Both the position numbers and the translations under genes were made by a program. DNA of 54,192 nt from Bacteroidales bacterium (GTDB lineage: Bacteria; Bacteroidota; Bacteroidia; Bacteroidales; 4484-276), in assembly GCA_035647615.1 (NCBI GenBank), contig DASRND010000033.1, forward strand, positions 1-54,192, in the 5' to 3' direction. Below, in pieces: positions 43,384 through 51,527 of this stretch. Numbering within the stretch: position 1 is the first letter of the stretch; each line of letters starts with the position of its first letter. Under the pieces are notes generated by a model. That model searched no databases and had not been told where the DNA came from. It was given only the letters and a program-made list of their open reading frames with translations.

Positions 43384-45384
43384 ATGAAAAACTTACTGCT
43401 TCTTCTTCTGACTTGTCTACTGTTTAACCATGCCTTTGCCCAGGAGCTTAAAAAAATGGAAATCATCGGTAAGCCCCAAAAGCTCAACACCGGCGAAATG
43501 GTTGCCCGGCGCGATCAGAACGGGAATTACTGCGCAGCCATCCAGATGGTTTCGGATATGGATGGCTTTAGCTACGATTCGTTTGATGGCATCGTTGGCG
43601 ACATACTCGACAACCCGGGCGAAGACATTGTTTATCTCACCAAAAGCGAGCGCGTTTTAAAGATTTTCAGAATTGGCTACGAACCCTTGCAAATCATCCT
43701 TTCTGATCATGGAGTTGTGCTAAAGGAGCGCGAAATATGGCAGATCAAAATTGCCGGCAACGAAAGCGCCGATGTGCTGCCGGTTACCTTCCGGTTTACG
43801 CCCACTGATGCGTCCCTTTTTATTGATGGTAAAACTGTCGGAAAGGAGCTAACCCAAAACCTAAGTATTGGCAAACATCAGATAAGATTAGAAAAAACTG
43901 GCTACCAAGCCATCGAGAAAACTGTTACAGTTAACGAAAAACAAGTATTTTTTGAATGGCAGATGGAAAAAGTTTCGGATGCCGGATTGCAGATTACCAC
44001 CACGCCTGCGGGAGCTGTAATTTTTCTGGATGGTGTAAAATTGGGCGAAAGCCCTGTGTCTGCATTTTATCCACCCGGAACCTATCCAATAAAGATTACA
44101 AAGGATGGCTGTATTTCCATCGAAAATGAAATGCTGGAAGTAAAGCTGCCTCAAACCACCAAAAGCTACACCCTTGATGACAATGTAGGTCAGCTCACCA
44201 TCAACACACGACCCGAAGCCACCGTTTATTTTAATGAAGAGCCTGTTTCCAACCCCCAAAAGGTAAAGCTTTCCCCGCAACTGGTAAAAATTAAGGTTAC
44301 CATGCCTAAAGCGGCTGACCTTGAACAACAGATTGTACTAAAAAAAGACGACGACATTGTGCTGGATATGTACCCGGACATCCAAGTCGGAACCCTGCAG
44401 GTAGCCGTAACTCCATTTGATGCCAAAATTGAACTTACCGGCGATGCCGGCGAAAAACACACCGTCGAGGGAATGAAAATATTTGAAGAAATCCCTGTTG
44501 GCACCTACACCATAAAAGTGAGCGCTGCCGGCTATACCACCGTCACCGAAACTGCCACAGTAAAGCAAGCCGAAATCATCAAAAAAACTATAAATCTTGC
44601 AAAACCCAATGCCGACAATGCAAGTACAGGTGTTGGTACAACTATTTCTGCTGATGGCCTCGAAATGATTCTTGTAACAGGCGGCACCTTTACCATGGGT
44701 TGCGCCAGCGAACAAGGCGATTGTGAAACGGACGAAAAACCTACCCACCAGGTTACGGTGAGCGATTTTTACATAGGGAAATATGAGGTAAGCCAAGAAC
44801 AATGGCGGGAAGTGATGGGTGCTTCGACTTCGTTCGGTTCCGCTCACCAACCAGCGCTCAGCAGCCCAAGCTATTTTAAAGATTGCGATGATTGCCCGGT
44901 GGAAATGGTAAGTTGGGATGATGTGCAGGAGTTTATTAAAAAGCTGAACCAAAAAACAGGGAAAGAGTACCGCTTGCCTACCGAGGCTGAGTGGGAGTAT
45001 GCCTCAAGAGGTGGGGCAAAATCGGACGTTGAGCGAAGTCGAAACGCCGATTTTAAATACGCAGGCAGTAATAATATTGATGAAGTGGCGTGGTATGATG
45101 GCAACAGCGGTAGCAAAACCCACCAGGTGGGACTGAAAAAGCCCAACGAACTGGATATTCATGATATGAGTGGCAACGTGTGGGAGTGGTGTAGCGACTG
45201 GTATGGAAATTACAGCAGTGGAAGTCAGACCAATCCGCAGGGATCTTCTTCAGGTTCTTACCGTGTTTTGCGCGGCGGTAGCTGGAGCAACCTTGCCGGG
45301 GACTGCCGTGTGCCCATTCGCATCGACGGCACGCCCGACGGCCGCTACCACGACGGCGGTTTTCGGTTGGCCTGTTCCCCATAG
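43384..45384 (+). CDS. Secreted PEGA-repeat plus FGE-sulfatase-fold protein (paralog 3, DGR-like variable tail)
   Basis: A 666-residue exported protein, closest to paralog 2 in the N-terminal 120 residues and to paralog 1 in the second PEGA repeats, so the array has recombined. Signal peptide 1-19; PEGA-like repeats; FGE-sulfatase domain from about 420. The tail reads RVLRGGSW, variable stretch, CRV, variable stretch, GGFRLACSP; 15 of 19 variable codons are NNC. One Cys only, so it is not a catalytic FGE. Loop 1 is enlarged by a 42-bp repeat insertion (SFGSAHQPALSS) and loop 2 carries DVERSRNA. The 3' 137 bp and about 360 bp downstream are duplicated at 45892-46384. Confidence 0.88.
   Translation: MKNLLLLLLTCLLFNHAFAQELKKMEIIGKPQKLNTGEMVARRDQNGNYCAAIQMVSDMDGFSYDSFDGIVGDILDNPGEDIVYLTKSERVLKIFRIGYEPLQIILSDHGVVLKEREIWQIKIAGNESADVLPVTFRFTPTDASLFIDGKTVGKELTQNLSIGKHQIRLEKTGYQAIEKTVTVNEKQVFFEWQMEKVSDAGLQITTTPAGAVIFLDGVKLGESPVSAFYPPGTYPIKITKDGCISIENEMLEVKLPQTTKSYTLDDNVGQLTINTRPEATVYFNEEPVSNPQKVKLSPQLVKIKVTMPKAADLEQQIVLKKDDDIVLDMYPDIQVGTLQVAVTPFDAKIELTGDAGEKHTVEGMKIFEEIPVGTYTIKVSAAGYTTVTETATVKQAEIIKKTINLAKPNADNASTGVGTTISADGLEMILVTGGTFTMGCASEQGDCETDEKPTHQVTVSDFYIGKYEVSQEQWREVMGASTSFGSAHQPALSSPSYFKDCDDCPVEMVSWDDVQEFIKKLNQKTGKEYRLPTEAEWEYASRGGAKSDVERSRNADFKYAGSNNIDEVAWYDGNSGSKTHQVGLKKPNELDIHDMSGNVWEWCSDWYGNYSSGSQTNPQGSSSGSYRVLRGGSWSNLAGDCRVPIRIDGTPDGRYHDGGFRLACSP
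44821..44862 (+). repeat. Expanded short-repeat insertion, loop 1 of paralog 3
   Basis: This tract starts with the same GCTTCGACTTCGTTC word as paralog 2, continues with a second repeat word (GGTTCCGCTCACC), and ends CGCTCAGC. It is in frame and adds nine residues over paralog 2. Confidence 0.6.
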
Positions 45385-45746
45385 TTTACCCTGTGAAATA
45401 AGGCGAAGTCTTCCGCAAAGCGGATTTCGCAGGGTGAAGGTGGTTTGCTTTTGCGGTTCTGCCTTTTGAGCTAAGGCGGGCGGGTGTCCCCATCATCCCG
45501 AAGGGATGGCATATTTCTAGCAAAACCGGTGATAGGCAAATCTTCGACCCCGCAGGGGTCGCATTTCTCCACACACCCGGCTTTCTATAAATATTTGACC
45601 CCTGCGGGGTCGGGTGAACCGGAGTGTTTCCATAGCTTACACTGGAAAGTACCGGGGTTTGGACGAGGCTGTGGTGGCTGTGGTGGCTGAGCCTAAGCTG
45701 AACAAAGCCAAAGTCAGGGCTTGACTCAAAGTCAAACCCTGACTAA
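45248..45746 (+). repeat. About 0.5-kb direct repeat, copy 1
   Basis: It covers the last 137 bp of paralog 3, the 54-bp multi-hairpin unit and palindromic intergenic words (GACCCCGCAGGGGTC; AGTCAGGG with CCCTGACT). It matches 45892-46384 with few substitutions and small indels, the copies being separated by 145 bp. Confidence 0.9.
45385..45438. repeat. 54-bp multi-hairpin element, copy 3
   Basis: The unit starts directly after the TAG of paralog 3 and has the same nested stems as copies 1 and 2. Confidence 0.8.
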
Positions 45747-45891
45747 ACGCTGGAAAGTTGCCCGGCGTTTGGGCGAGGTTGTGCCTCGTCCTGATTATTT
45801 TTACAGGCCTTTGCCTGTTTTATTTACGCAAAAGTTTGTTTTGAAAGCAGGCGCAGCCTGCAGAAATAGATGCAGCTTAGGCGCAGCAAAA

Positions 45892-46027
45892 CTTCAGGTT
45901 CTTACCGTGTTTTGCGCGGCGGTAGCTGGAGCAACCTTGCCGGGGACTGCCGTGTGCCCATTCGCATCGACGGCACGCCCGACGGCCGCTACCACGACGG
46001 CGGTTTTCGGTTGGCCTGTTCCCCATA
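45892..46027 (+). pseudogene. Detached duplicate of the paralog 3 C-terminus
   Basis: Encodes SGSYRVLRGGSW onward to GGFRLACSP and a TAG, the same as the end of paralog 3 with no start codon and no preceding domain. All variable codons are identical to those of paralog 3, so it is a copied target end and not a template with AAC codons. Confidence 0.8.
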
Positions 46028-46384
46028 GGTTACCCTGTGAAATAAGGCGAAGCCTTCCGCAATGCGGATTTCACAGGGTGAAGGTGGTTTGCTTTTCCGA
46101 TCCTGCCTTTTGAGCTAAGGCGGGCGGGTGTCCCCATCATCCCGAAGGGATGGTATGTTTCTAGCAAAACCGGTGATAGGCAAATCTTCGACCCCGCAGG
46201 GGTCGCATTTCTCCACACACCCGGCTTTCTATAAATATTTGACCCCTGCGGGGTCGGGTTAACCGGAGTGTTTCCGTAGCTTACACTGGAAAGTCGGTAC
46301 AAAATTAGACGGAGGCTGTGACGGCTGAGCCTAAGCCGAACAAAGCCAAAGTCAGGGCTTGACTCAAAGTCAAACCCTGACTAA
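45892..46384 (+). repeat. About 0.5-kb direct repeat, copy 2
   Basis: Partner of 45248-45746. It includes its own 54-bp multi-hairpin unit at 46029-46082. The first base after the left boundary is also the point where the unrelated spacer ends. Confidence 0.9.
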
Positions 46385-46488
46385 CTATAAAGTGTGAAAG
46401 AATATCTTAAAAAATTGTTTGAGAAAGCAACGGCTATCTAACCACCAATAAATTGGGTGGTTTAAGTACGATGTGTAACAAAAACCCC

Positions 46489-46496
46489 TACTTTTG
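46489..46496 (+). promoter_or_regulatory. -7 promoter element before the LPP20-like gene
   Basis: TACTTTTG matches TAnnTTTG and lies 28 bp before the ATG; the -33 region is not recognisable. Confidence 0.4.
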
Positions 46497-46524
46497 TTGA
46501 TGAATCAAAATCAAAAAACCTGAA

Positions 46525-48339
46525 ATGAAGATCACCCCGTTTTTGTTGTTGCTGCTTTTTGGCGTTTCCGCGCTGGCACAATCTCCATCCAAATCCTTCA
46601 TTATCAACTCGCGTGAATATTATTACGGAACTGGCGTTTCCACCGACGAAAGCCGTGCGCTCCAGGAAGCCATCCGCGAGCTGAGCGAGATGATCTCGGT
46701 AACGGTGAAAAGCAATTTCGAGCAGCGGGCAAGAGAGGTAAACATGCAGGTGGAGGAGTTTGCGGAATCAATTGTTGAGACCTACTCTACGGCAACCCTC
46801 AAAAATGTGAAGCAAATCCGTACCATCCTGCCCGACGGACAAACGGAAATATTTTGCTACCTCTCGGCCGATGCCGTAAAACACCTGTACGACGAACGCG
46901 CCGAAATGGCGTATCAAATGTATCAAAACAGCCTCGAAAATATTAAGGCAGGTCAGTTGGCTTTTGCATTGAAAAATCTGTTTTTCGGTAACCTGCTTGT
47001 CAAATCTCTTCCCAACGAAAGGGTTATCTTCAACGAAAAAGAGATCAGCCTAGAGATCCCCCGAACCCTCAACAGCGTGATGCAGGGGATACAATTCCGG
47101 CTTACTGCCGACAGGATGATCAGCAGCCGTGAACGGCAACTCTGCTTCGATGTTACCTATCTCGACAAGCCCATCTCGCTTCTACATTTCAGGTTTTGGG
47201 ACGGCAACCAGCTCGCAGGCAACGGGCAGGTGCGCGACGGAAAAGCGACAGTGAAATTGGTAGGCAACAGCGTAGAATTTGACGAGCTGAAAATGTTTGT
47301 GGAATATACTTACTATAATTCCCGCCAGGAGTTCAAAGCTGTGGAAGAGCTTTGGGAACTGGTGAAGCTGCCGGTATTTAAAAACGAGTTTGCCATCGAC
47401 CTCACACATTTGGCAAATAGTCCCGACACACGGAACATTCCAGCAAAAACTGATTTGATGATAGAAGCGAATAGAGATGTGGACGCTACCAAGCAGCTTT
47501 TGCTGGCAGCCAATGACTTTATCGCTGTGCTCGAAAAAGGTAAGGAATCTCTGGTAAGGGAGCAATACGCGAATGATGAATTTTTGTGTAACAAAATTTC
47601 GGCTTACATGAGCAACAACCATCCTGAGCCTGCTGCGGGATATCTCGAAGCTGCTGTGAATAAAACGCGGTCGGGCTACGAGATTCGCAAAATGATGGTG
47701 AACCACTACTACCCGAGCCTGCACAAACAAGCCACCGAATACCTCGTCCTGGATTTTGATACCGCCGGCACTCTCGTCGATTTCAATCTTTGTATTACCG
47801 ACGATCTGTATGAGAAATTTGTGCAGCAGGTCGAGTATGGCGACGATTGGGGCAACCGCCAGGAGATCATTAAGTTTATCGAAAAATACCGGACGGCCTT
47901 CATTTGCCGCGACATCGAAACCATCAACCTGATGTTTGCCGAAGAGGCATTGATACTTGTCGGGCGCAAAATACAGCCGCGGATGAATCCCGCCTCCGAA
48001 GTTACCTATCAGCAACTTCCCGGGCAGCCAGGCTTTGAGCAGATACAGCTTACCAAAAGGGATTACATCGAACGGCAGCGCAGGGTTTTTGGGAGTCAGA
48101 AGGATATTTTTATCGATTTCAGCACTTTTGAAATCATCAAGAAAAACAATGCGCCGCAGGTGTACGGTGTGGAGATGCGGCAGAACTACTCTTCCACCAC
48201 CTATGCCGACGAAGGTTACCTGTTTCTGCTTATCGACTTCAATGGCATCGACCCGTTGATTTATATTCGTGCCTGGCAGCCCAACGAGTGGGATTCATCC
48301 GCGCTCGTCAACACCTCAAACTTTAGGATTTATAAATAG
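46525..48339 (+). CDS. Secreted LPP20-like N-terminal domain protein of unknown function
   Basis: A 604-residue exported protein. Signal peptide 1-19 (ends ALAQ). Residues 25-120 resemble LPP20/FlgT-type domains: YYYGTGVSTDESRALQEAIRELSEMISVTVKSNF is followed by a helix and an IRTILPDGQTEIFCYLS strand. A helical stretch (125-160), a beta-rich middle and a C-terminal region (about 440-600) that resembles NTF2-like folds follow. No lipobox is seen. It lies after the PEGA/FGE array and could act with those surface proteins, but this is only proximity. Confidence 0.75.
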   Translation: MKITPFLLLLLFGVSALAQSPSKSFIINSREYYYGTGVSTDESRALQEAIRELSEMISVTVKSNFEQRAREVNMQVEEFAESIVETYSTATLKNVKQIRTILPDGQTEIFCYLSADAVKHLYDERAEMAYQMYQNSLENIKAGQLAFALKNLFFGNLLVKSLPNERVIFNEKEISLEIPRTLNSVMQGIQFRLTADRMISSRERQLCFDVTYLDKPISLLHFRFWDGNQLAGNGQVRDGKATVKLVGNSVEFDELKMFVEYTYYNSRQEFKAVEELWELVKLPVFKNEFAIDLTHLANSPDTRNIPAKTDLMIEANRDVDATKQLLLAANDFIAVLEKGKESLVREQYANDEFLCNKISAYMSNNHPEPAAGYLEAAVNKTRSGYEIRKMMVNHYYPSLHKQATEYLVLDFDTAGTLVDFNLCITDDLYEKFVQQVEYGDDWGNRQEIIKFIEKYRTAFICRDIETINLMFAEEALILVGRKIQPRMNPASEVTYQQLPGQPGFEQIQLTKRDYIERQRRVFGSQKDIFIDFSTFEIIKKNNAPQVYGVEMRQNYSSTTYADEGYLFLLIDFNGIDPLIYIRAWQPNEWDSSALVNTSNFRIYK

Positions 48340-48452
48340 GTGTTGACCAAATTCCGCCTCGTACGGGACGGAACAATCGTTTGGAATATTCTTTCTATCC
48401 ATATTTCATCCCTGACGGGATGTTCAGCCAACCATTGTTGAACCATCCGGCT

Positions 48453-50003
48453 CTAATTAAAAATCAGCTTGTTGATATAAAAAACGGAGCGTTTGCTGCC
48501 TCCACCTACGTCGCTGTTGCGCAGGGTCTGGTAGCCCCAGGCAAGATAATAATTGTTGTACCAGTGTGCGGTCATGCCATTGGAAGCCTCCAACTGCACG
48601 TCGCCCGGGTTTTTGGTGGCGAGCCTGGTTTTTTCCACCTCACCAATGTCGTAGTAACCATCGATGATTTTTGAAACGATGCGTCCGTTGTCGTTATAAA
48701 AGATCACCAACTCCTTACCAGCGCTGCTGGTCTCCACGCGCCGTAGCAATTGCATCGACCGCATATCCCAGATTTTTATGCCGTTGCTCCAGAGGAGACT
48801 TCCCTGCTTATCGAAACCGGCAACAAAAGCATTGAAGTAGCGGTAGCCATCAAAAACATTGTAATAATAGGGCATTGGCCGGCCATAGAAATCATAGCTC
48901 ATGGTAGTTACCTGGTGGTATTCGGGATAATATACCTCGGCAAGCATCACAAATTCCCCGTCGTGGTGAGAAAGGTCGTGCATCAAAAACTGATAGTTGA
49001 GCGACTGCGGCTTACCTCTTTTCTTTTCCTTTTCCACCATGTTTTTTATATCCCGCAACTCTTCGTTATTTAATATGGTGGTAATATTTTTAAAATCGAT
49101 CAGCTTGTGCAGCCGCAGAAACTGCTGGTTTTGCTTTTCTATTTTGGCAATATAAAAACCTTCGGAAGGTTCGCCCAACTTATCTTCTTCGGAGCGGGGG
49201 AGGCTGCCATTGAGACGATTAAAACTTCCCAGAATATACCATTCGTTGGCAGCCGCAATATGTATTTGTACATTCATCAATTTTACCGACGACTGTGCCG
49301 GCGTGAGTTGCAGCGTCTCAAGCCGCTCGCCCTGCAAGTTGTAGCTGTTGAGATATATTGCGCTGTTCTTTCGGGATGTGTAAATATTAACAGCCACCAA
49401 AACCTGCCGGTTGTGTGGGTTGTAAACGAGATTCTTTATAAAGGATGGATTTTCATTAAAAATCACCGCCTGATCATTGCCGGTGGTGAGGTCGCGTATC
49501 AGCAATAAGGCTTCTTCTTTGGGATAATTAAACCCGGCCATCATTATGTTATCGTGTACCTCGAAAGCTATAAGTTCAGCTTTTTCGGGCACAAAAATGC
49601 CCTGCGTGCTGTAGGTGCCGCTGGCAAGCTCGATGCTCACCAACTGTAGGTTGTATTCGTCGCGGCGGGGCTTAGAGTATTTGAGCCAGGTAAGATAAAT
49701 CTGTCCATCGCTCACATACGACTGCGCAAAACCAAAGTCGTTGTACACCGGGATCTCTTTCGACCAGACGGGATTGAGGCTTGAATCGTAAAAAATAAAA
49801 ACCCATGTTTTTCCCTGATTTTCTATTTGCTTCACACTTTCGTAAAACATCAGTACGCCGGCATCGCCGCAAGGAACCACCTGAAACACTTCGGCGTTGG
49901 CGCCAAACTCAACCCGAACCGGAGCGTCGTCGTCCTGCGCCCACAGCGTGGTTGTGGTCATTACCAAAAATAAAAAATACAGAAGTGTGCGTGTGCCTTT
50001 CAT
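48453..50003 (-). CDS. Exported protein of unknown function
   Basis: A 516-residue protein with a signal peptide (1-22, ends TLWAQ). The body is rich in beta-strands with repeated aromatic and GxD/GxL turns (MFYESVKQIENQGKTWVFIFYD, LIRDLTTGNDQAVIF, GFDKQGSLLWSNGIKIWD), suggesting a beta-propeller-like fold. No T9SS sorting domain and no lipobox are present, so it is probably periplasmic. It overlaps no neighbour; the gene on the plus strand ends 113 bp away, so the two converge. Confidence 0.75.
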   Translation of the reverse strand: MKGTRTLLYFLFLVMTTTTLWAQDDDAPVRVEFGANAEVFQVVPCGDAGVLMFYESVKQIENQGKTWVFIFYDSSLNPVWSKEIPVYNDFGFAQSYVSDGQIYLTWLKYSKPRRDEYNLQLVSIELASGTYSTQGIFVPEKAELIAFEVHDNIMMAGFNYPKEEALLLIRDLTTGNDQAVIFNENPSFIKNLVYNPHNRQVLVAVNIYTSRKNSAIYLNSYNLQGERLETLQLTPAQSSVKLMNVQIHIAAANEWYILGSFNRLNGSLPRSEEDKLGEPSEGFYIAKIEKQNQQFLRLHKLIDFKNITTILNNEELRDIKNMVEKEKKRGKPQSLNYQFLMHDLSHHDGEFVMLAEVYYPEYHQVTTMSYDFYGRPMPYYYNVFDGYRYFNAFVAGFDKQGSLLWSNGIKIWDMRSMQLLRRVETSSAGKELVIFYNDNGRIVSKIIDGYYDIGEVEKTRLATKNPGDVQLEASNGMTAHWYNNYYLAWGYQTLRNSDVGGGSKRSVFYINKLIFN

Positions 50004-50071
50004 AGCCGTATCATATCGAAAACTAAATCTATTAAACCATACAGGGACAGAATTATTTTGAGTGGCAAAAC

Positions 50072-50108
50072 AAAAAAAGCGTCACCGGCAAAAGGAGACG
50101 CTTTTTTT
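50072..50108 (-). terminator. Intrinsic terminator between two minus-strand genes
   Basis: A-run, stem GCGTC/GACGC with an ACCGGCAAAAGGA-type loop, then seven T. On the minus strand it follows the T9SS protein gene at 50137-51291. Confidence 0.8.
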
Positions 50109-50136
50109 ATGGTAGCTAAGGGTGCAACTTCCGGAT

Positions 50137-51291
50137 TTATTGCACGATTAATTTCTCCATAAAAACGCCTTTTGAAGTTGCGAGTCTTACAAAATATACA
50201 CCGGATTTTAGGGTAGATAAATCCAAATTCATTTTTTCCTTATTTAAATTGGAGTTTCTTAAAACTACTTTGCCGGTATTATCCAAAACGTCTGCATTGC
50301 TTATGATTGTGTTGTTTGCGGTAATGGTAATTAAATCGGAAGCAGGATTTGGATACACACGCAGATTGGCGGCATCAAAGGCCGGGTTTGCAATTCCGAC
50401 GGAGGTTAAGGTGTCATAATCGTAAATATAATCACAAACATAAATCAAGCTACCCACATTATCCTCGGTGTACCAATGTTGAACTGTAGCCATGTTGTTC
50501 ATCGCTACTAGATTTTTAGTATCAAACTCCGGCTCTACAGGCAGCACAAGCTGATCAGCGGTGTACGCCATATTGTATTCATACTCTTTTCTATCCGTTA
50601 CAGTATTGCCATCTTTGTGGTCCCATTTTATGCAATTTTTATTATTGTCATAATAGAACAACTCGGTGCCATAGACGCTCCAATAGCCACTCCAAAAAGA
50701 TTGTGCTGTAGTTTTAAGCGTCCCGTCTGAATTATATTGGTAATCAATCTTCCATGAATTTTCCATATTACCCGAGTTAAAGTTGTCCTGCCCAATTTCC
50801 ATAATCACTTGTCCATCATTATTGTACGTCAATGTGCAAATTTGCATTAAGTCTGTTCCGCCCATGTATAGCTCCCAGTTCGTTTGTTTATTATTTTCGT
50901 CATAATAATATTTATAAATCCCGCCTAATGTAAAATTGGGTGTTCCGTAGCTGTTGTAGTTCGAGCGCGTCAAGCGATTTCCGTTTTCATCATAGGTGTA
51001 ATCAATATAAGAAACGTAGGTCCAGGCACCATTTAAAAGCTGATAAAGATCGAGCTTCACGATATTATTAAATTCATCGTACCACAAAGAATCTATCAAA
51101 TAATCACCGTTTTCGCTTAGCGAATTGGTAGTCTGCAACAGCATGTCGTCGTTGTAAGCGTATTTGTTGTATTCAATATCATCCGAAGAATAAACTTCTG
51201 AAAGGGCAAAAAGCTTATCTCCTTTATAATTCTGAGAAAATCCGGCAATGAATAAGGTAATGAGTAGGCCAACCAGTAAAAATCTTTTCAT
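50137..51291 (-). CDS. T9SS-secreted protein with YD-like repeats
   Basis: A 384-residue secreted protein. Signal peptide 1-19 (ends FSQN); residues 35-260 hold repeated YxYDENGNxLTRS/YxYNSDGTLKTTAQ-type strands of the kind found in RHS/YD-like beta-structures; residues about 305-384 form a T9SS type A sorting domain (RVYPNPASDLITITANN to MEKLIVQ). It should be carried across the outer membrane and either released or anchored to LPS. A -7 element (TACTTTTG) lies at 51349-51342 on this strand and a terminator follows the gene. Confidence 0.88.
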   Translation of the reverse strand: MKRFLLVGLLITLFIAGFSQNYKGDKLFALSEVYSSDDIEYNKYAYNDDMLLQTTNSLSENGDYLIDSLWYDEFNNIVKLDLYQLLNGAWTYVSYIDYTYDENGNRLTRSNYNSYGTPNFTLGGIYKYYYDENNKQTNWELYMGGTDLMQICTLTYNNDGQVIMEIGQDNFNSGNMENSWKIDYQYNSDGTLKTTAQSFWSGYWSVYGTELFYYDNNKNCIKWDHKDGNTVTDRKEYEYNMAYTADQLVLPVEPEFDTKNLVAMNNMATVQHWYTEDNVGSLIYVCDYIYDYDTLTSVGIANPAFDAANLRVYPNPASDLITITANNTIISNADVLDNTGKVVLRNSNLNKEKMNLDLSTLKSGVYFVRLATSKGVFMEKLIVQ

Positions 51292-51341
51292 AGTAAATTT
51301 GTTTTAAAATTTAAGATTATTAATAATAATTTATAGTACAG

Positions 51342-51349
51342 CAAAAGTA
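51342..51349 (-). promoter_or_regulatory. -7 promoter element of the YD-like T9SS gene
   Basis: TACTTTTG on the minus strand, 50 bp before the ATG; the -33 box is not clear. Confidence 0.4.
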
Positions 51350-51471
51350 GAACTTCCCGTTGATGAAGCTGTGTGGGTTAGGAATTGTATCTCTTATTAT
51401 CCCGGAGCATCACGTCTGTATCCTCTTGTACGCGCAGCTTTCAGCGGCTAACCTATGATATAGCCCCCAAC

Positions 51472-51505
51472 AAAAAAAACGCCCCCAATCAGGAGGCGCT
51501 TTTTT
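51472..51505 (-). terminator. Intrinsic terminator of the giant T9SS gene
   Basis: A-run, short GC stem (CGCC with GGCG) and a T-run, 23 bp after the stop codon on the minus strand. Confidence 0.75.
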
Positions 51506-51527
51506 ATTAATATAAATTTCTAAAGAC

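Larger units (their letters stand above)
45385..46524. other. 1.1-kb repeat-dense intergenic region
   Basis: No intact gene. It holds two copies of the 54-bp element, a duplicated gene 3' end, two pairs of GACCCCTGCGGGGTC-type palindromes (about 45549-45614 and 46191-46256), inverted repeats around AGTCAGGGCTTGACT (45711-45744, 46349-46382) and a small hairpin ACCACCAA/TTGGGTGGT (46441-46460). The -7 element TACTTTTG at 46489-46496 probably serves the next gene. Confidence 0.7.

Noticed and set aside
39016-45384. FGE-fold proteins as true formylglycine-generating enzymes for the sulfatase at 4813-6276
   Set aside because: Only one of the two C-terminal catalytic cysteines is present and the domains sit on secreted PEGA stalks; Bacteroidota sulfatases are usually matured by anSME.
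45892-46027. Detached FGE tail considered as a DGR template repeat
   Set aside because: A template should show AAC codons at variable positions; here the codons are identical to the diversified tail of paralog 3 (GGC, CAC, CGC and so on), so it is a copied target, not a template.
45721-46113. 130-residue ORF across the repeat region
   Set aside because: It reads the duplicated FGE tail in the wrong frame and spans palindromic repeats.
45490-46260. Repeated palindromes considered as a CRISPR array
   Set aside because: Repeats are few, unequal in spacing and themselves palindromic (GACCCCTGCGGGGTC); the copies arise from one duplication, with no unique spacers and no cas genes.
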